A DNA stretch of 64,000 nucleotides from [Borrelia] tanukii (GTDB lineage: Bacteria > Spirochaetota > Spirochaetia > Borreliales > Borreliaceae), in contig NZ_CP124038.1 of assembly GCF_030436345.1 (NCBI RefSeq), forward strand, positions 1 through 64,000. Reading direction: 5' to 3'. Below are positions 20,082 to 29,574 of the stretch, piece after piece. Both the position numbers and the translations under genes were made by a program. Positions within the stretch are counted from its first letter, which is position 1; every line of letters starts with the position of its first letter. The notes beneath the pieces are model-generated. The model had not been told where the DNA came from, made no database searches, and was given only the letters and a program-made list of their open reading frames with translations.

Positions 20082-21122
20082 CTATATATGATTTAAAACT
20101 AACATAGCATCGCCATAAGAAAAAAATTTATAACCTTTATTTACAGCTTCTTCATAAGAACTAAACACAAAATCTTTGCCTGCAAATGAGGATACCAGCA
20201 TCAAAAGAGTAGATTGAGGTGTGTGAAAATTTGTAAAAAGCATGTCGACAAACTTAAAACAATAGTTTTGACCAGGATAAATAAAAAGATTTGTACTTTG
20301 CTGACCTGTTTTAAACTTCTTAAGCTTATTATCATAAGATGACTCTAAGGCCCTAAGCGTTGTAGTACCAACTGACAAAATTTTTTTACCAAGAAATTTT
20401 GCATTCTCCAATCTATTAGCCACACTATCTTTTATTAAAAAAGTTTCAAAATGCATATTATGTTCTTCGATCCTTTTTGATCTTACAGGAAGAAAAGTGC
20501 CAAGCCCCACATGAAGAGTAATAAAATCATATTCAATATTTCTCTCTTCAAAAACAGAAAACAAATCTTTGCTAAAATGCAATCCTGCAGTTGCAGCAGC
20601 TGCAGACCCAATGTATTTAGAATAAACAGTTTGATATCGATCTTCATCTATTTTATCATAATCTCTTTTAATGTAAGGGGGTATAGGAACAAAACCGTGT
20701 TTTTCAAAATAATCTTCTCCAACATCATCATTGAATTTTAAAACAATCTCACTACCATTTTTCGACAAAATTTCACCTATTAATCCTTCAGGAAATTTGT
20801 AAACATTGCCAACAATTTGCCTTTTGGACTTAGAAATCAATGCGGTAAACAGAGCAGCACCAATTCTATCCAAAATCAAAAATTCAACATTACTACCAAC
20901 TTCTGATTCTGCATACATTCTTGATTTTCTAACTTTTGAATTATTAAAAATAATAAAAGTATCACTATTTATATATTTCAAAATATTGTTTACAGAATTT
21001 TCATGGTAAATTTTTTGGAATTTGGGATCTAGTACCATTAACCTTGAAGATCCTCTTTTTTCACTTGGATATTGAGCTATTAAAGAATAGGGCAAATTAA
21101 AATGAAACTCTTTGGTTTTCAC
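20082..21122 (-). CDS. queA: S-adenosylmethionine:tRNA ribosyltransferase-isomerase
   Basis: Adds the epoxycyclopentane-type ring to preQ1-modified tRNA in queuosine synthesis. The product of about 346 residues has the family N-terminus ([14 protein letters not shown]), the SRLMVLD strand, AGLHFSKDL, and [10 protein letters not shown] and [18 protein letters not shown] near the C-terminus. A GTG at 21122 has AGAGG 9 nt upstream and gives [11 protein letters not shown], fitting QueA; the ATG at 21131 directly abuts that site and is less likely. It overlaps ruvB by 26 nt, so the ruvA-ruvB-queA order is translationally linked. Confidence 0.94.
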   Translation of the reverse strand: MKTKEFHFNLPYSLIAQYPSEKRGSSRLMVLDPKFQKIYHENSVNNILKYINSDTFIIFNNSKVRKSRMYAESEVGSNVEFLILDRIGAALFTALISKSKRQIVGNVYKFPEGLIGEILSKNGSEIVLKFNDDVGEDYFEKHGFVPIPPYIKRDYDKIDEDRYQTVYSKYIGSAAAATAGLHFSKDLFSVFEERNIEYDFITLHVGLGTFLPVRSKRIEEHNMHFETFLIKDSVANRLENAKFLGKKILSVGTTTLRALESSYDNKLKKFKTGQQSTNLFIYPGQNYCFKFVDMLFTNFHTPQSTLLMLVSSFAGKDFVFSSYEEAVNKGYKFFSYGDAMLVLNHI

Positions 21123-22140
21123 TAAGATCATCCTCTTTCATCTCTAAGTTTAAGTGAAGATACGCGAACTCAGTAGCTTTACGACCTCTGTGAGTTCTGT
21201 TAATAAATCCTTTCATAATTAAATAAGGCTCATAAAAGTCTTCAAGAGAATCTGCTGTTTCCCCTACAGAAATAGCTAAAGTATCAACACCTACAGGCCC
21301 CCCATTAAACTTCAATATTAAACTTCTTAAAATATTTCTGTCTTGCTCATCAAGACCTTCTCCATCTATTCTAAGCATTTCAAGCCCAATTGCAACAATG
21401 TCGCTTGTAACAACCAAACTTCCAGTTACCTGAGCAATATCTCTTATTCGTCTTAGCAATCTATTTGCTATTCGAGGAGTTCCTCTTGAACTTCTTGCAA
21501 GAAGAAAAGCCGCATCCTCTTCTATTTCAATATTTAAAATAATAGAATTTCTCTTTATTATCTCAACAAGCTCTATTTCGCTGTAAAGTTCAAATCTTGC
21601 AGTAATTCCAAATCTCGCATAAAGTGGAGATGTTACTTTTCCCGGTTTAGTAGTAGCTCCAATCAATGTGAATTTTGGAAGTGGCATTCGAACAGTTCTT
21701 GCATTAGCTCCTTGCCCGATTACCCAATCTAGCTCATAATCTTCCATGGCAATACAAAGCATTTCTTCTATTATTGGTCTAAGTCTATGTATTTCATCAA
21801 TAAATAAAACACTCTTCTCATCAAGACCTGTCAAAATTCCAATAATATCTTTAGGTTTGTCAAAAGCCGGAGCTGACGTGATCTTAATTGAAGCATTCAT
21901 TTCAAAGGCAATAATACTTGCAAGAGTAGTTTTTCCAAGACCTGGCGGACCACTCAAAAACACATGATCTAAAGCTTCATCTCTCTCTTTAGAAGCTCTT
22001 ATAAAAATACTAAGAGTTTCTTTAACATTAGCCTGACCTTTAAAATCTTCAAAAACCTTAGGTCTAAGCTCATTTTCACCCTTATCATATAAATAATTTT
22101 CACTAGAACTTAAAAAGTTTGTACTATTTTCATCTTTCAT
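21097..22140 (-). CDS. ruvB: Holliday junction branch-migration helicase subunit RuvB
   Basis: AAA+ motor that drives branch migration together with RuvA. The 347-residue product has Walker [10 protein letters not shown] (about 65-73), Walker [10 protein letters not shown], the sensor-1 segment IGATTKPG, the arginine-finger region LYARFGI, and a C-terminal winged-helix domain ending [13 protein letters not shown]. It follows ruvA by 44 nt and overlaps queA. No ruvC is seen here, in line with its absence in Borrelia. Confidence 0.97.
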   Translation of the reverse strand: MKDENSTNFLSSSENYLYDKGENELRPKVFEDFKGQANVKETLSIFIRASKERDEALDHVFLSGPPGLGKTTLASIIAFEMNASIKITSAPAFDKPKDIIGILTGLDEKSVLFIDEIHRLRPIIEEMLCIAMEDYELDWVIGQGANARTVRMPLPKFTLIGATTKPGKVTSPLYARFGITARFELYSEIELVEIIKRNSIILNIEIEEDAAFLLARSSRGTPRIANRLLRRIRDIAQVTGSLVVTSDIVAIGLEMLRIDGEGLDEQDRNILRSLILKFNGGPVGVDTLAISVGETADSLEDFYEPYLIMKGFINRTHRGRKATEFAYLHLNLEMKEDDLSENQRVSF

Positions 22141-22184
22141 AAAAACCCCTTAAAGACTATTTAATAATTACCAACAACTAACAA

Positions 22185-22775
22185 TTAATTCGAAATTCTT
22201 TTTAAAACCTCCTTAAATAAAAACTGCTCCTTTTCAGAGTCTTTTAAATTCGAAAATTCAACTAAATTGGAAGCCTCATTAAGCTTACTATTAACAATTT
22301 TTCTGTCAAATCCCATGCTAACAATCGATTCTTCTAATTCTTTAAATCTAAAAAGACTAGGTTCAAGCTCATTATTAATCAAAAGCTTACCCTGAAGATG
22401 TAAAAACATTTTACCAGCCATTTTTTTACCAATGCCTTTGATTTTAGAAACAAGTTCAACATCTTCCCTATCAATAGCGTCCTTAAACTCATTATACCTT
22501 ATATTAGAGAGCACTCTTAAAGCAGCCCTTGGCCCTATTCCACTTACTCCAATAAGTCCTTTAAAAGTTTCTCTTTCATCTGAATTCAAAAATCCAAAAA
22601 GCTTTAATTCATTTTCTCTCGTATAAAGATAGGTAAACAGTTCAACCTTGTCTGACAACTTAAAATTAGCAAGGCAAAATGTACTAACTAAAAGTTCAAA
22701 TTCAAAAACAGTAGTCATTAAAACCAAACTAGATTCTTTTTTTTCTACAACTTTACCATGAATCTTATTTATCAT
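22185..22775 (-). CDS. ruvA: Holliday junction DNA helicase subunit RuvA
   Basis: Tetrameric junction-binding partner of RuvB. The 196-residue product has the OB-fold N-terminal domain beginning MINKIHGKVVEKK, tandem helix-hairpin-helix elements (GVSGIGPRAALRVLSNI and VSKIKGIGKKMAGKMFLHL), and a short C-terminal three-helix domain that would contact RuvB. Length and order are normal. It is divergent from the sugar-dehydrogenase-like gene across 69 bp, where AT-rich promoter sequences are present but not clear enough to call. Confidence 0.96.
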   Translation of the reverse strand: MINKIHGKVVEKKESSLVLMTTVFEFELLVSTFCLANFKLSDKVELFTYLYTRENELKLFGFLNSDERETFKGLIGVSGIGPRAALRVLSNIRYNEFKDAIDREDVELVSKIKGIGKKMAGKMFLHLQGKLLINNELEPSLFRFKELEESIVSMGFDRKIVNSKLNEASNLVEFSNLKDSEKEQFLFKEVLKRISN

Positions 22776-22844
22776 ATAATTAAATTATATTACACAGAAA
22801 CATCCAATTTAAAGAAAAAGCATTAAATAAAAAAAGGACACTAA

Positions 22845-23987
22845 ATGAAAAATCAAATTTTAAATAGCTATTTTCAATTAATTACAACTATTTTTTTAAT
22901 TTCATCTATAACTGTGGCAGCAGAAGAACCAACAAACTCACTAAAAGTTCCAAATGGATTTAAAGTCGAAATTTTCTTAAACAATACAATTGAAAAACCA
23001 AGGGGAATTACAAGCGATCAAGATGGAAATATATTCATAGGATCTGGGAGCACTTTTGCATACTTTGCTACAAAAAACAAAAAAATCTATACTATAGCAA
23101 AAAACTTAAAAAAACCTATTGGCATTGCTTATTGGGACAATAAATTGTATATATCTTCTGTCGATAAAATATATATAGTTGAAAATGTAAAAGAAGAAAT
23201 TAATAAAAGCATGAAATCAAATAAAGACTATACATGGAAAATGCAAATCTTTTCATTTCTACCAAAAAATAATTCCAACATGCACTCCGGACGTTATATT
23301 AAAGTAGATCCTAAAAATAACAAACTAATCGTAAACATAGGATCCCAACATAATGCTAAAATTCCTCCAAAAAAAGAAGCAATACTTCTTAGCATCGATT
23401 TAAAAACAAAAAAAGAAGACATAGTAGCCTTTGGAGTAAGAAACTCGGTTGGATTTGATTTTCATCCAATTAGCAATGAGATGTATTTTAGCGACAATGG
23501 CCAAGACGGATTAGGAGACAACATTCCCCCAGACGAAATAAACCTAATAATCAAATATAAAGAACATTTTGGATTTCCCTATGTGTTTGGCAAAAACCAA
23601 AAAAATTTCAATTTTTATAACAAGGCACCCAAAAATACTAAGTTTATCCCATCTATTTATGAACTTCCTGCTCATGTAGCCCCACTTGGAATACACTTTT
23701 ATCAGGGAAATAACTTTCCAAGAGAATATATCAATAAATTATTCATAGCAGAGCATGGTTCATGGAACAGATCCTCTCCTGTTGGCTACAGGATAACTAC
23801 ACTAGACATTGATCCAAAAACCAGAATAGCAAAAAATTACAAAGTTTTTTTACATGGATTTTTAAAGTCCGATAGCTCTAAATTTGGGCGACCTGTTGAT
23901 ATAATCACATATTATGACGGCTCAATTCTTTTTTCAGATGATTTTGGAAATAAAATTTACAGAGTCTACTACGAAAATATTAAATAA
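22845..23987 (+). CDS. Secreted glucose/sorbosone dehydrogenase-like beta-propeller protein
   Basis: The 380-residue protein has an N-terminal signal peptide (about 1-26, cleavage near VAA-EEP) and resembles PQQ-dependent aldose dehydrogenases. PNGFKVEIFL opens the propeller, GVRNSVGFDFHP contains the typical GxRNxxG-F-P segment, and FSDNGQDGLGDNIPPDEINLI matches the D.G....D(E)(I/L)N motif at the calcium site. HVAPLGIHFYQG and FIAEHGSWNR also fit. It is presumably periplasmic. Whether Borrelia supplies PQQ is doubtful, so it may not be a working dehydrogenase. AAGGA lies 6 nt before the ATG. Confidence 0.8.
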   Translation: MKNQILNSYFQLITTIFLISSITVAAEEPTNSLKVPNGFKVEIFLNNTIEKPRGITSDQDGNIFIGSGSTFAYFATKNKKIYTIAKNLKKPIGIAYWDNKLYISSVDKIYIVENVKEEINKSMKSNKDYTWKMQIFSFLPKNNSNMHSGRYIKVDPKNNKLIVNIGSQHNAKIPPKKEAILLSIDLKTKKEDIVAFGVRNSVGFDFHPISNEMYFSDNGQDGLGDNIPPDEINLIIKYKEHFGFPYVFGKNQKNFNFYNKAPKNTKFIPSIYELPAHVAPLGIHFYQGNNFPREYINKLFIAEHGSWNRSSPVGYRITTLDIDPKTRIAKNYKVFLHGFLKSDSSKFGRPVDIITYYDGSILFSDDFGNKIYRVYYENIK

Positions 23988-23997
23988 AATTAGAAAA

Positions 23998-24729
23998 CTA
24001 GCTTAATTCTTCTGGAATCTCTAAATTATGAATTACTTCTTGAACATCATCAAAATCTTCAAGCTTTTCAACAAGAAGAATTATTTTTTCTGCTTGCTCT
24101 TTGTTTAAAAAAATTTTATTTTCAGGAATTAACGCTATCTCTGCAACCTCTTCTTTAAATTTAGTTTTTAAAAAAGATAAGACTTTATCAAAATCATCAG
24201 GACTTGTAATAACTTCCGCTTCATTGTTTGAAACTAAAATATCTTCAGCACCAACTTCTAATGCAAATTCCATTATCTCATCCTCAAGATATTTTTCTAA
24301 ATTGTAAACAATAAGACCCTTTCTGTAAAACATATATGAGACTGAACCTGGAGTCCCAAGAGATCCTCCACCTTTTGCAAGAACACTTTTTACATCACTA
24401 GAAGTTCTGTTTTTATTGTCTGTCAAGCATTTAATCATTAAAGCCACTCCATAAGGAGCATAAGCCTCATAAGTGATTTCAAAATATTCAACCCCCTCAT
24501 TACCACCAATACCCTTTTTTATTGCCTTCTCAATATTATCTTTTGGCATATTGGCAACCTTAGCCTTATTAACAGCGACCCTTAATCTCGGATTAGACTC
24601 AATATCCCCCCCACCTATTTTAGCTGCAATAGTTATCTCTCTTATTAGCTTTGTAAAAATTTTATTACGCTTTGCATCAAGAGCACCTTTTTTTCTCTTT
24701 ATTGTTGACCATTTGCTGTGACCAGACAT
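23998..24729 (-). CDS. yebC: YebC/PmpR family protein (translation or transcription factor)
   Basis: The 243-residue protein begins MSGHSKWSTIKRKKG, the diagnostic YebC N-terminus, and has the KDNIEKAIKKGIGG and SVSYMFYRKGLI family segments. Members were first described as transcriptional regulators; one branch helps ribosomes through proline stretches, and it is not clear to which this copy belongs. It begins directly after the folD stop and converges with the dehydrogenase-like gene across only 10 nt. A G7 tract lies in its Gly-Gly codons near 24605-24611. Confidence 0.93.
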   Translation of the reverse strand: MSGHSKWSTIKRKKGALDAKRNKIFTKLIREITIAAKIGGGDIESNPRLRVAVNKAKVANMPKDNIEKAIKKGIGGNEGVEYFEITYEAYAPYGVALMIKCLTDNKNRTSSDVKSVLAKGGGSLGTPGSVSYMFYRKGLIVYNLEKYLEDEIMEFALEVGAEDILVSNNEAEVITSPDDFDKVLSFLKTKFKEEVAEIALIPENKIFLNKEQAEKIILLVEKLEDFDDVQEVIHNLEIPEELS

Positions 24730-25635
24730 TTATACCTCCACCAATTTTTCCAACCGATCTAAAACGTCAAATTTATTATTATTAATCAAATGAGCTTTAA
24801 TTGTGTTAAACATTAACATAAGAACCGTAACAGGGCCTACTCCTCCCTTAACAGGAGTAATAAATTTAACACAATCTTTAATATTGTCAAAATCTGTATC
24901 ACCTGAGAGGATTTTTCCGTTATTAGTCTCAATTTCAGAAATACCAATATCAATCACATAAGGTTTTCCACACAACATGCTTTTATCTATCAACTTGGGC
25001 TTACCGACAGCAGAAATAACAATGTCTGCCTGTCTTAAATAAACATCCAAATAAACACTTTTACTGTGACAAGCAATAACAGTTGCATCATAAGGCTTTG
25101 ATGAGAGTAATATTGAAATAGGCCTTCCTACAAGAGGACTTCTACCAACTACAACAACCGTTTTCCCCGATGTTTTTATTTCTTCATCTCGCAAAATCTT
25201 TAACACAGCAAGAGCTGTGCAAGGAATAAACCCTTTTTTATCGCCCAAAATCATTTTACCTAAATTAATAAAAGACAAGCCATCAACATCTTTTGAATAA
25301 ACTATGCCATTTAAAATAGAATTTAAATCCATACCTTTCAAAAGGGGCAATTGAACAATAATTCCATCTGTACTTAAATTTTTATTTTCTCTATCAATTA
25401 CTTCTAAAATATCGCTTTGAACAGAATTCGTAGGAAATTTAATTACTTCAACATTCAAACCAATCTCTTTTGCAACTCGATTCTTAATTGAAACATAAAG
25501 CTTGCTTGCAGGTTCATCATTTGCTAAAACAACTTTTAATGCAATTTTATCTACCAAGTCGTGCTGCTTTAAGAATTCCTTTAGCATTAAATAGTACTTA
25601 TTCGCAAAATCCTTCCCATTAAACACAGTATTCAA
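24730..25635 (-). CDS. folD: Methylenetetrahydrofolate dehydrogenase/cyclohydrolase
   Basis: Bifunctional enzyme linking 5,10-methylene-THF and 10-formyl-THF, the donor used by Fmt (also in this window). The 301-residue product has SKLYVSIK (Tyr and catalytic Lys region), DGIIVQLPLLKG, the NADP-binding GRSPLVGRPISILL, and TPVKGGVGPVTVLMLM, which replaces the more usual PGGVGP. It is the first gene of a folD-yebC pair, directly abutting yebC. TATAAT-like sequence exists upstream on the minus strand, but no convincing -35 hexamer goes with it. Confidence 0.95.
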   Translation of the reverse strand: MNTVFNGKDFANKYYLMLKEFLKQHDLVDKIALKVVLANDEPASKLYVSIKNRVAKEIGLNVEVIKFPTNSVQSDILEVIDRENKNLSTDGIIVQLPLLKGMDLNSILNGIVYSKDVDGLSFINLGKMILGDKKGFIPCTALAVLKILRDEEIKTSGKTVVVVGRSPLVGRPISILLSSKPYDATVIACHSKSVYLDVYLRQADIVISAVGKPKLIDKSMLCGKPYVIDIGISEIETNNGKILSGDTDFDNIKDCVKFITPVKGGVGPVTVLMLMFNTIKAHLINNNKFDVLDRLEKLVEV

Positions 25636-25720
25636 AATATGCCTCTTAAACTTAAAAAGATTACCTTAATATTATACCCAGATTGTCAATATAAGGAAAG
25701 ATAAACCTCTAAATTTCAAA

Positions 25721-25749
25721 TTGTAATTAAATTTATTTTCAACTATAAT
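25721..25749 (+). promoter_or_regulatory. Sigma-70-type promoter for the OMP-BAM lipoprotein pair
   Basis: TTGTAA at 25721-25726 and TATAAT at 25744-25749 are separated by exactly 17 nt. The expected start near 25757 leaves a leader of roughly 28 nt before the ATG at 25785, which has GGAG 4 nt upstream. Confidence 0.65.
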
Positions 25750-25784
25750 AAACAAGGATAATAATTTTAAAAGAATGGAGAATA

Positions 25785-26423
25785 ATGAAAAGGTATCTTT
25801 TTATAACACTAATTACAATTTTACTAATTGGTGTAAACATAAAAAAAATTGAAGCCGCAGCCAATATTGACAGACATACAAACTCTACCTTAGGAATAGA
25901 TTTAAGCATTGGAATGCCTATTTTTTACAACGACTTATCAAGAGCTTATTCTACCAATTTATATCCGGGAGGTATTGGGGCGATAAAATATCAATACCAT
26001 ATTTTAAATAATTTAGCAATTGGGCTTGAGCTAAGATATATGTTTAACTTTGACATTAACCACTCTTTTAACATATTAAATCCAGATTCAAGTGTAGGCA
26101 AAATTTTTTATAGTGTGCCTATCACATTTTCAATAAACTATATATTTGATATAGGAGAATTATTTCAAATTCCAATTTTCACAAATGTAGGGTTTTCTCT
26201 TAATACATATGGAGACAGAAATAACAATATTACAAATTTAAGAACTTTTGATGCACTCCCTACAATCTCTTTTGGATCTGGAATTTTATGGAACTTTAAC
26301 TATAAATGGTCTTTTGGAGCAACAGCATCTTGGTGGATGATGTTTGAATTCGGAAATTCTGCTAAAATGGCACATTTTGCACTTATATCATTATCAGTTA
26401 CAGTAAATGTAAATAAATTATAG
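25785..26423 (+). CDS. Predicted outer-membrane beta-barrel protein
   Basis: The 212-residue protein has a clear signal peptide (about 1-25, cleavage near IEAAA). The mature part looks like a small beta-barrel: alternating amphipathic strands such as LGIDLSIGMPIFY, GIGAIKYQYHIL, LAIGLELRYMFNF, FSINYIFDI and FSFGATASWWM, and a final strand LISLSVTVNV. By order it is BB0027, which I recall as a candidate outer-membrane protein of B. burgdorferi. It is followed 7 nt later by a BAM-complex lipoprotein gene. A pore or adhesin function would be inference; no binding motif is visible. Confidence 0.75.
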   Translation: MKRYLFITLITILLIGVNIKKIEAAANIDRHTNSTLGIDLSIGMPIFYNDLSRAYSTNLYPGGIGAIKYQYHILNNLAIGLELRYMFNFDINHSFNILNPDSSVGKIFYSVPITFSINYIFDIGELFQIPIFTNVGFSLNTYGDRNNNITNLRTFDALPTISFGSGILWNFNYKWSFGATASWWMMFEFGNSAKMAHFALISLSVTVNVNKL

Positions 26424-26430
26424 GATAAAA

Positions 26431-27480
26431 ATGAAACAAAAATATGAAAACTATTTTAAAAAAAGATTAATTTTAAACCTATTAACATTTTTACTACTAA
26501 CATGCTCAAGCGAATCCATATTTTCCCAACTAGGAAATCTGCAAAAAATAAACCATGAATATAATATTTTAGGTAGTTCAAGTCCAAGAGGAATTTCTTT
26601 AGTAGGAGAAGCTCTCTATATTGCAGCTATGCATTTATTTAAAAAAGAAAACGGTAAAATTGAAAAAATTGACTTGAGCAATTCTTATGAGTTTATAAAT
26701 GATATTGTAAATGTATCTGGGAAAACTTATCTTTTAGCACAAAACAAAAAAGCAGAATTAGAAGTTTGTGAGCTAAATGGAAAAGATTGGACATTAAAAT
26801 TTAAAAAACCGCTAAAAGCATATAAATTTTTAAAATCTGTAGGAAAAGATGGCATAAAAGAAGCATATATTTTAGCTATAGATAAAAATAATCAAGAGAA
26901 AATTTTTGATCTACAAGGAATTGACAAAACACCATCGCAAGCTACTGAAAATGACAAATTTTATCAAATATCAAATACAGATAACTTAATTACAGGAAAT
27001 TCACTTAAAATATGGCAAATAAATAGCAATACATATACAAGTATAGACTATCAACAAGCCAAAGAAATAATGCCTATCATTAAAACAAGCATTAGGGGGT
27101 TTTCTGAAATCTTAGTAATGACTGGTGGTCACAATAATTTAGATACAAAATTTAAAGTGTACTCAAATGCGAATAATTATACAACGCCAATATTTATTCA
27201 AGAAGAAGTAGGGGAATTTAGTGGCTACTTCGCAAGAGAATTTAATGATGTAATATTAATCGGAAGTAATAATGGATTTGCAGAATTTACAAAAAATAAA
27301 GAAGGGATTTTTGCTTTACAAGCGCCCTCAAAATCTGTAGCACCTGGCGCTTATAACAGTTCTCAGCTGAGCAAAACGGGCCTTAACGATATTATTCCTG
27401 TGTCAAACAACACAATTTACATATTAACTCAGGGTAAAGGTTTGTGGAAATTGGAAAACAAAAAATTAACTAAAGAATAA
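26431..27480 (+). CDS. BAM-complex accessory lipoprotein (BB0028-type)
   Basis: The 349-residue protein has a long basic N-terminal region and a lipobox LLLTCSS, with the lipidated Cys near residue 25. The body consists of repeating beta-strand segments, as in a propeller, similar in shape to BamB. By gene order it is BB0028, reported as a partner of BamA in the B. burgdorferi outer-membrane assembly complex. AGGA lies 5 nt before the ATG. It follows the beta-barrel candidate in one operon, and its 3' end overlaps the convergent YaiI-like gene by 15 nt. Confidence 0.8.
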   Translation: MKQKYENYFKKRLILNLLTFLLLTCSSESIFSQLGNLQKINHEYNILGSSSPRGISLVGEALYIAAMHLFKKENGKIEKIDLSNSYEFINDIVNVSGKTYLLAQNKKAELEVCELNGKDWTLKFKKPLKAYKFLKSVGKDGIKEAYILAIDKNNQEKIFDLQGIDKTPSQATENDKFYQISNTDNLITGNSLKIWQINSNTYTSIDYQQAKEIMPIIKTSIRGFSEILVMTGGHNNLDTKFKVYSNANNYTTPIFIQEEVGEFSGYFAREFNDVILIGSNNGFAEFTKNKEGIFALQAPSKSVAPGAYNSSQLSKTGLNDIIPVSNNTIYILTQGKGLWKLENKKLTKE

Positions 27481-27897
27481 AGAATAAAAATTCGTTATAA
27501 ATTTATCATATCTAGATTTATTAAAATCTCCATCATAATATTTTTTAACCTTAATTTTTAAATTGAAATTAATCTTAGATCTAAAATATAAATAATTTAT
27601 ATTATTTATATTAAAAATTCGACCCTCATCATTCATAACCTTAACCTCAAGATCCAAAAGAAGTTTAGCAAAAAAAATATCTCGAGTAATCACAAGACTG
27701 CACTTATCTGCTAAATTCAAAATAAATGCATCAACATTATCTACCACTTCTAAAGCAACATTTTCTGTTTTTTCTAAACTTAAAAACTTATTAGAAACCA
27801 CAATAAGTTTTGATTTATTGTGCAATATAAATTTTTGTAAAAATTTTATTATCTTAAAATTACAAGAATCAGCATCAACAAAAATTTTATTTAACAA
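27466..27897 (-). CDS. UPF0178 (YaiI/YqxD) family PIN-like protein
   Basis: The 143-residue protein has the family's N-terminal VDADSCNFK (usually VDADACPVK), a central [14 protein letters not shown], and [14 protein letters not shown] (usually VTxDIPLA), leaving the acidic residues of a PIN-like nuclease fold in place. The C-terminal half is divergent and Lys/Asn-rich. No function is established for the family. Its start overlaps the end of the upstream signal-peptidase-like gene by 11 nt, so it is the third gene of that operon. Confidence 0.75.
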   Translation of the reverse strand: MLNKIFVDADSCNFKIIKFLQKFILHNKSKLIVVSNKFLSLEKTENVALEVVDNVDAFILNLADKCSLVITRDIFFAKLLLDLEVKVMNDEGRIFNINNINYLYFRSKINFNLKIKVKKYYDGDFNKSRYDKFITNFYSLFFS

Positions 27898-28522
27898 TCT
27901 TATAGTCCACTACCTTAAAGGCCAAAAAAGAAACAATGGCATTTTTATTAATAGGCCCAAATATTCTAGAATCATTTAAAACGCTCAAATTGTCATTTAA
28001 TAAAAAAATTTCATTTTTTTTTAAAACAAAACACTTAACCACCTCATCTGTATTAAAAAAATTATTCAACTTGTAATAGCTAACCAAATTGCCATTCAAA
28101 TAAAAAAAATCTGTATCCTTTTTATTTACCAAAACATTCAAACCTCTAACGTACACAGAATCACCCTGAACAGCTGCTATTCTTGAGACCTTATAGCTTA
28201 CTCTTTTAAAGATTTTATTTAAAAAAAAGAAATCTTTCATTAAAGCTAATAAAAAATTATTATTTACTCTAAAATCTTCATAAAGAACAATATCATTCAT
28301 TTTCAAAGGAATAAAAAAAGACGTTATATGTCTTGCAACAAAAAATAAACTAGAATTTTTTGTTATTGTTGGCAACATTTCATTACTTTTAATCATAAAA
28401 ATTTGCAAAACAAACTTTGTGAAAAAAAAATTTAACATTAAAAATGTTAAAACATATTTAAAAAAAATTTTTCTTTGCTTTTTCCTTAAAAGCCTTTGCT
28501 CGAAAGTTAAATATGGAGCCAC
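27887..28522 (-). CDS. Signal peptidase I-like protein without catalytic residues
   Basis: The 211-residue protein is a LepB homologue with one transmembrane helix (about 21-43). Where type I signal peptidases have S-G-S-M-x-P-T with the nucleophile next to Met, this protein reads SNEMLPT, placing Glu48 at the nucleophile position. The general-base Lys of the K-R-x-x-G-x-x-G-D motif is Ser113 in [10 protein letters not shown], although K111 is nearby. The C-terminal NDSRIFGPI element is retained. It is probably not an active protease; a partner or decoy of the adjacent LepB is inferred. It lies 1 nt after the intact lepB and overlaps the next gene. Confidence 0.8.
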   Translation of the reverse strand: MAPYLTFEQRLLRKKQRKIFFKYVLTFLMLNFFFTKFVLQIFMIKSNEMLPTITKNSSLFFVARHITSFFIPLKMNDIVLYEDFRVNNNFLLALMKDFFFLNKIFKRVSYKVSRIAAVQGDSVYVRGLNVLVNKKDTDFFYLNGNLVSYYKLNNFFNTDEVVKCFVLKKNEIFLLNDNLSVLNDSRIFGPINKNAIVSFLAFKVVDYKIVK

Positions 28523-28523
28523 T

Positions 28524-29504
28524 TTAAATAAATCCTACTCTAGAAAATGGAAGATATATTACCAAGGTTCTTCCAAGAACTTTATTTTTATTGATTACCC
28601 CAAAAAATCGACCATCATGAGAATTGTCTCTATTATCTCCAATTGGCAAAACATATCCATAAGGAACATAAATTCCATAATCCCTTATTATAGCTTTTTC
28701 CATATAATAATCAACATAAGGCATAAAAGCAGATAAATACTTATATTCCAATCTTTCAAGCTCAAACCTATCAATCACTCTAACATCAAAAAATGAGAAA
28801 TCGGGGGTACTGCTTAAATTTACATTTAACTGACTTAGAGCAACAAACAGAGCAAAATCACTATAAATTTCATAGTCCTCGTTTGCCACAATTTTTTTAA
28901 TATTAAAATTTTGATCAACCAAATCTCGATAAGAATCTTCTAAAATAAAATTTTCTTCGCCTTCGTTTTTAATATAAGCTTTACCACTGTTAAATCTAAC
29001 AATTTTGCCATCTGCAAATACGCCTCTTTTTACGAGAAATCTAACATTAGGATTGCCATATTCATCTCTATCAAGATCAACAAAAGACAATGTTAACATG
29101 TAAAGTATTCTTTGAAAAATATCAAAAAAAACACCCTTTGATTTATACTCCGGATTTTCAAAAATAATAATATCGGATTCTTCTGGAGTTTTAAAACCAT
29201 TAATCTTAAATAATCCTGGTAAAAGTTCCGGACCATAAGAAAATTTATCTACAAATAAAAAATCCCCTATTTGAAGAGTATTTTCCATTGAACCCGATGG
29301 TATTTTATAAGCTTGAACAAAATATTGATTTATTACCAGTACAAAAATTGCCGCCGCTACAAAATCAAATAAAAAGTTGAGCAAAAATCCTCGTTTCTTC
29401 GCCCTTAATTTGCAAAAATACTTTTTTCTTTTTCGATATGTTAAGTATTTCTCAACAAAATATACCAAAAAAGATGCAAATTTATCCAATTTTCTTAAAT
29501 ACAT
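28524..29504 (-). CDS. lepB: Signal peptidase I
   Basis: Cleaves signal peptides of exported proteins on the outer face of the inner membrane. The 326-residue product has a cytoplasmic basic N-terminus, a transmembrane helix near residues 44-62, and IPSGSMENT with the catalytic Ser72. The FLVKRGVF segment contains the likely Lys base (about 159), and GDNRDNSHDGRFFG is the conserved C-terminal box. A large insertion between the catalytic boxes (about residues 165-270) makes it longer than most bacterial LepB proteins. It heads an operon with an inactive-looking paralogue and a UPF0178 gene. Confidence 0.93.
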   Translation of the reverse strand: MYLRKLDKFASFLVYFVEKYLTYRKRKKYFCKLRAKKRGFLLNFLFDFVAAAIFVLVINQYFVQAYKIPSGSMENTLQIGDFLFVDKFSYGPELLPGLFKINGFKTPEESDIIIFENPEYKSKGVFFDIFQRILYMLTLSFVDLDRDEYGNPNVRFLVKRGVFADGKIVRFNSGKAYIKNEGEENFILEDSYRDLVDQNFNIKKIVANEDYEIYSDFALFVALSQLNVNLSSTPDFSFFDVRVIDRFELERLEYKYLSAFMPYVDYYMEKAIIRDYGIYVPYGYVLPIGDNRDNSHDGRFFGVINKNKVLGRTLVIYLPFSRVGFI

Positions 29505-29537
29505 AATCTAACCTCAAGAATTAAATCATACAAAATA

Positions 29538-29567
29538 TTGACACTTATTTAAATACTTTTCTATACT
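29538..29567 (+). promoter_or_regulatory. Promoter abutting the PEGA/SUMF1 gene (leaderless candidate)
   Basis: TTGACA at 29538-29543 and TATACT at 29562-29567 are 18 nt apart. The ATG of the gene begins at 29575, only 7 nt after the -10 box, about where transcription should start. No Shine-Dalgarno sequence fits in between. Confidence 0.6.
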
Positions 29568-29574
29568 TTAAAAG

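Noticed and set aside
25672..25700. Minus-strand TTGACA and TATAAT upstream of folD
   Set aside because: The two boxes are only 7 nt apart and cannot act together.
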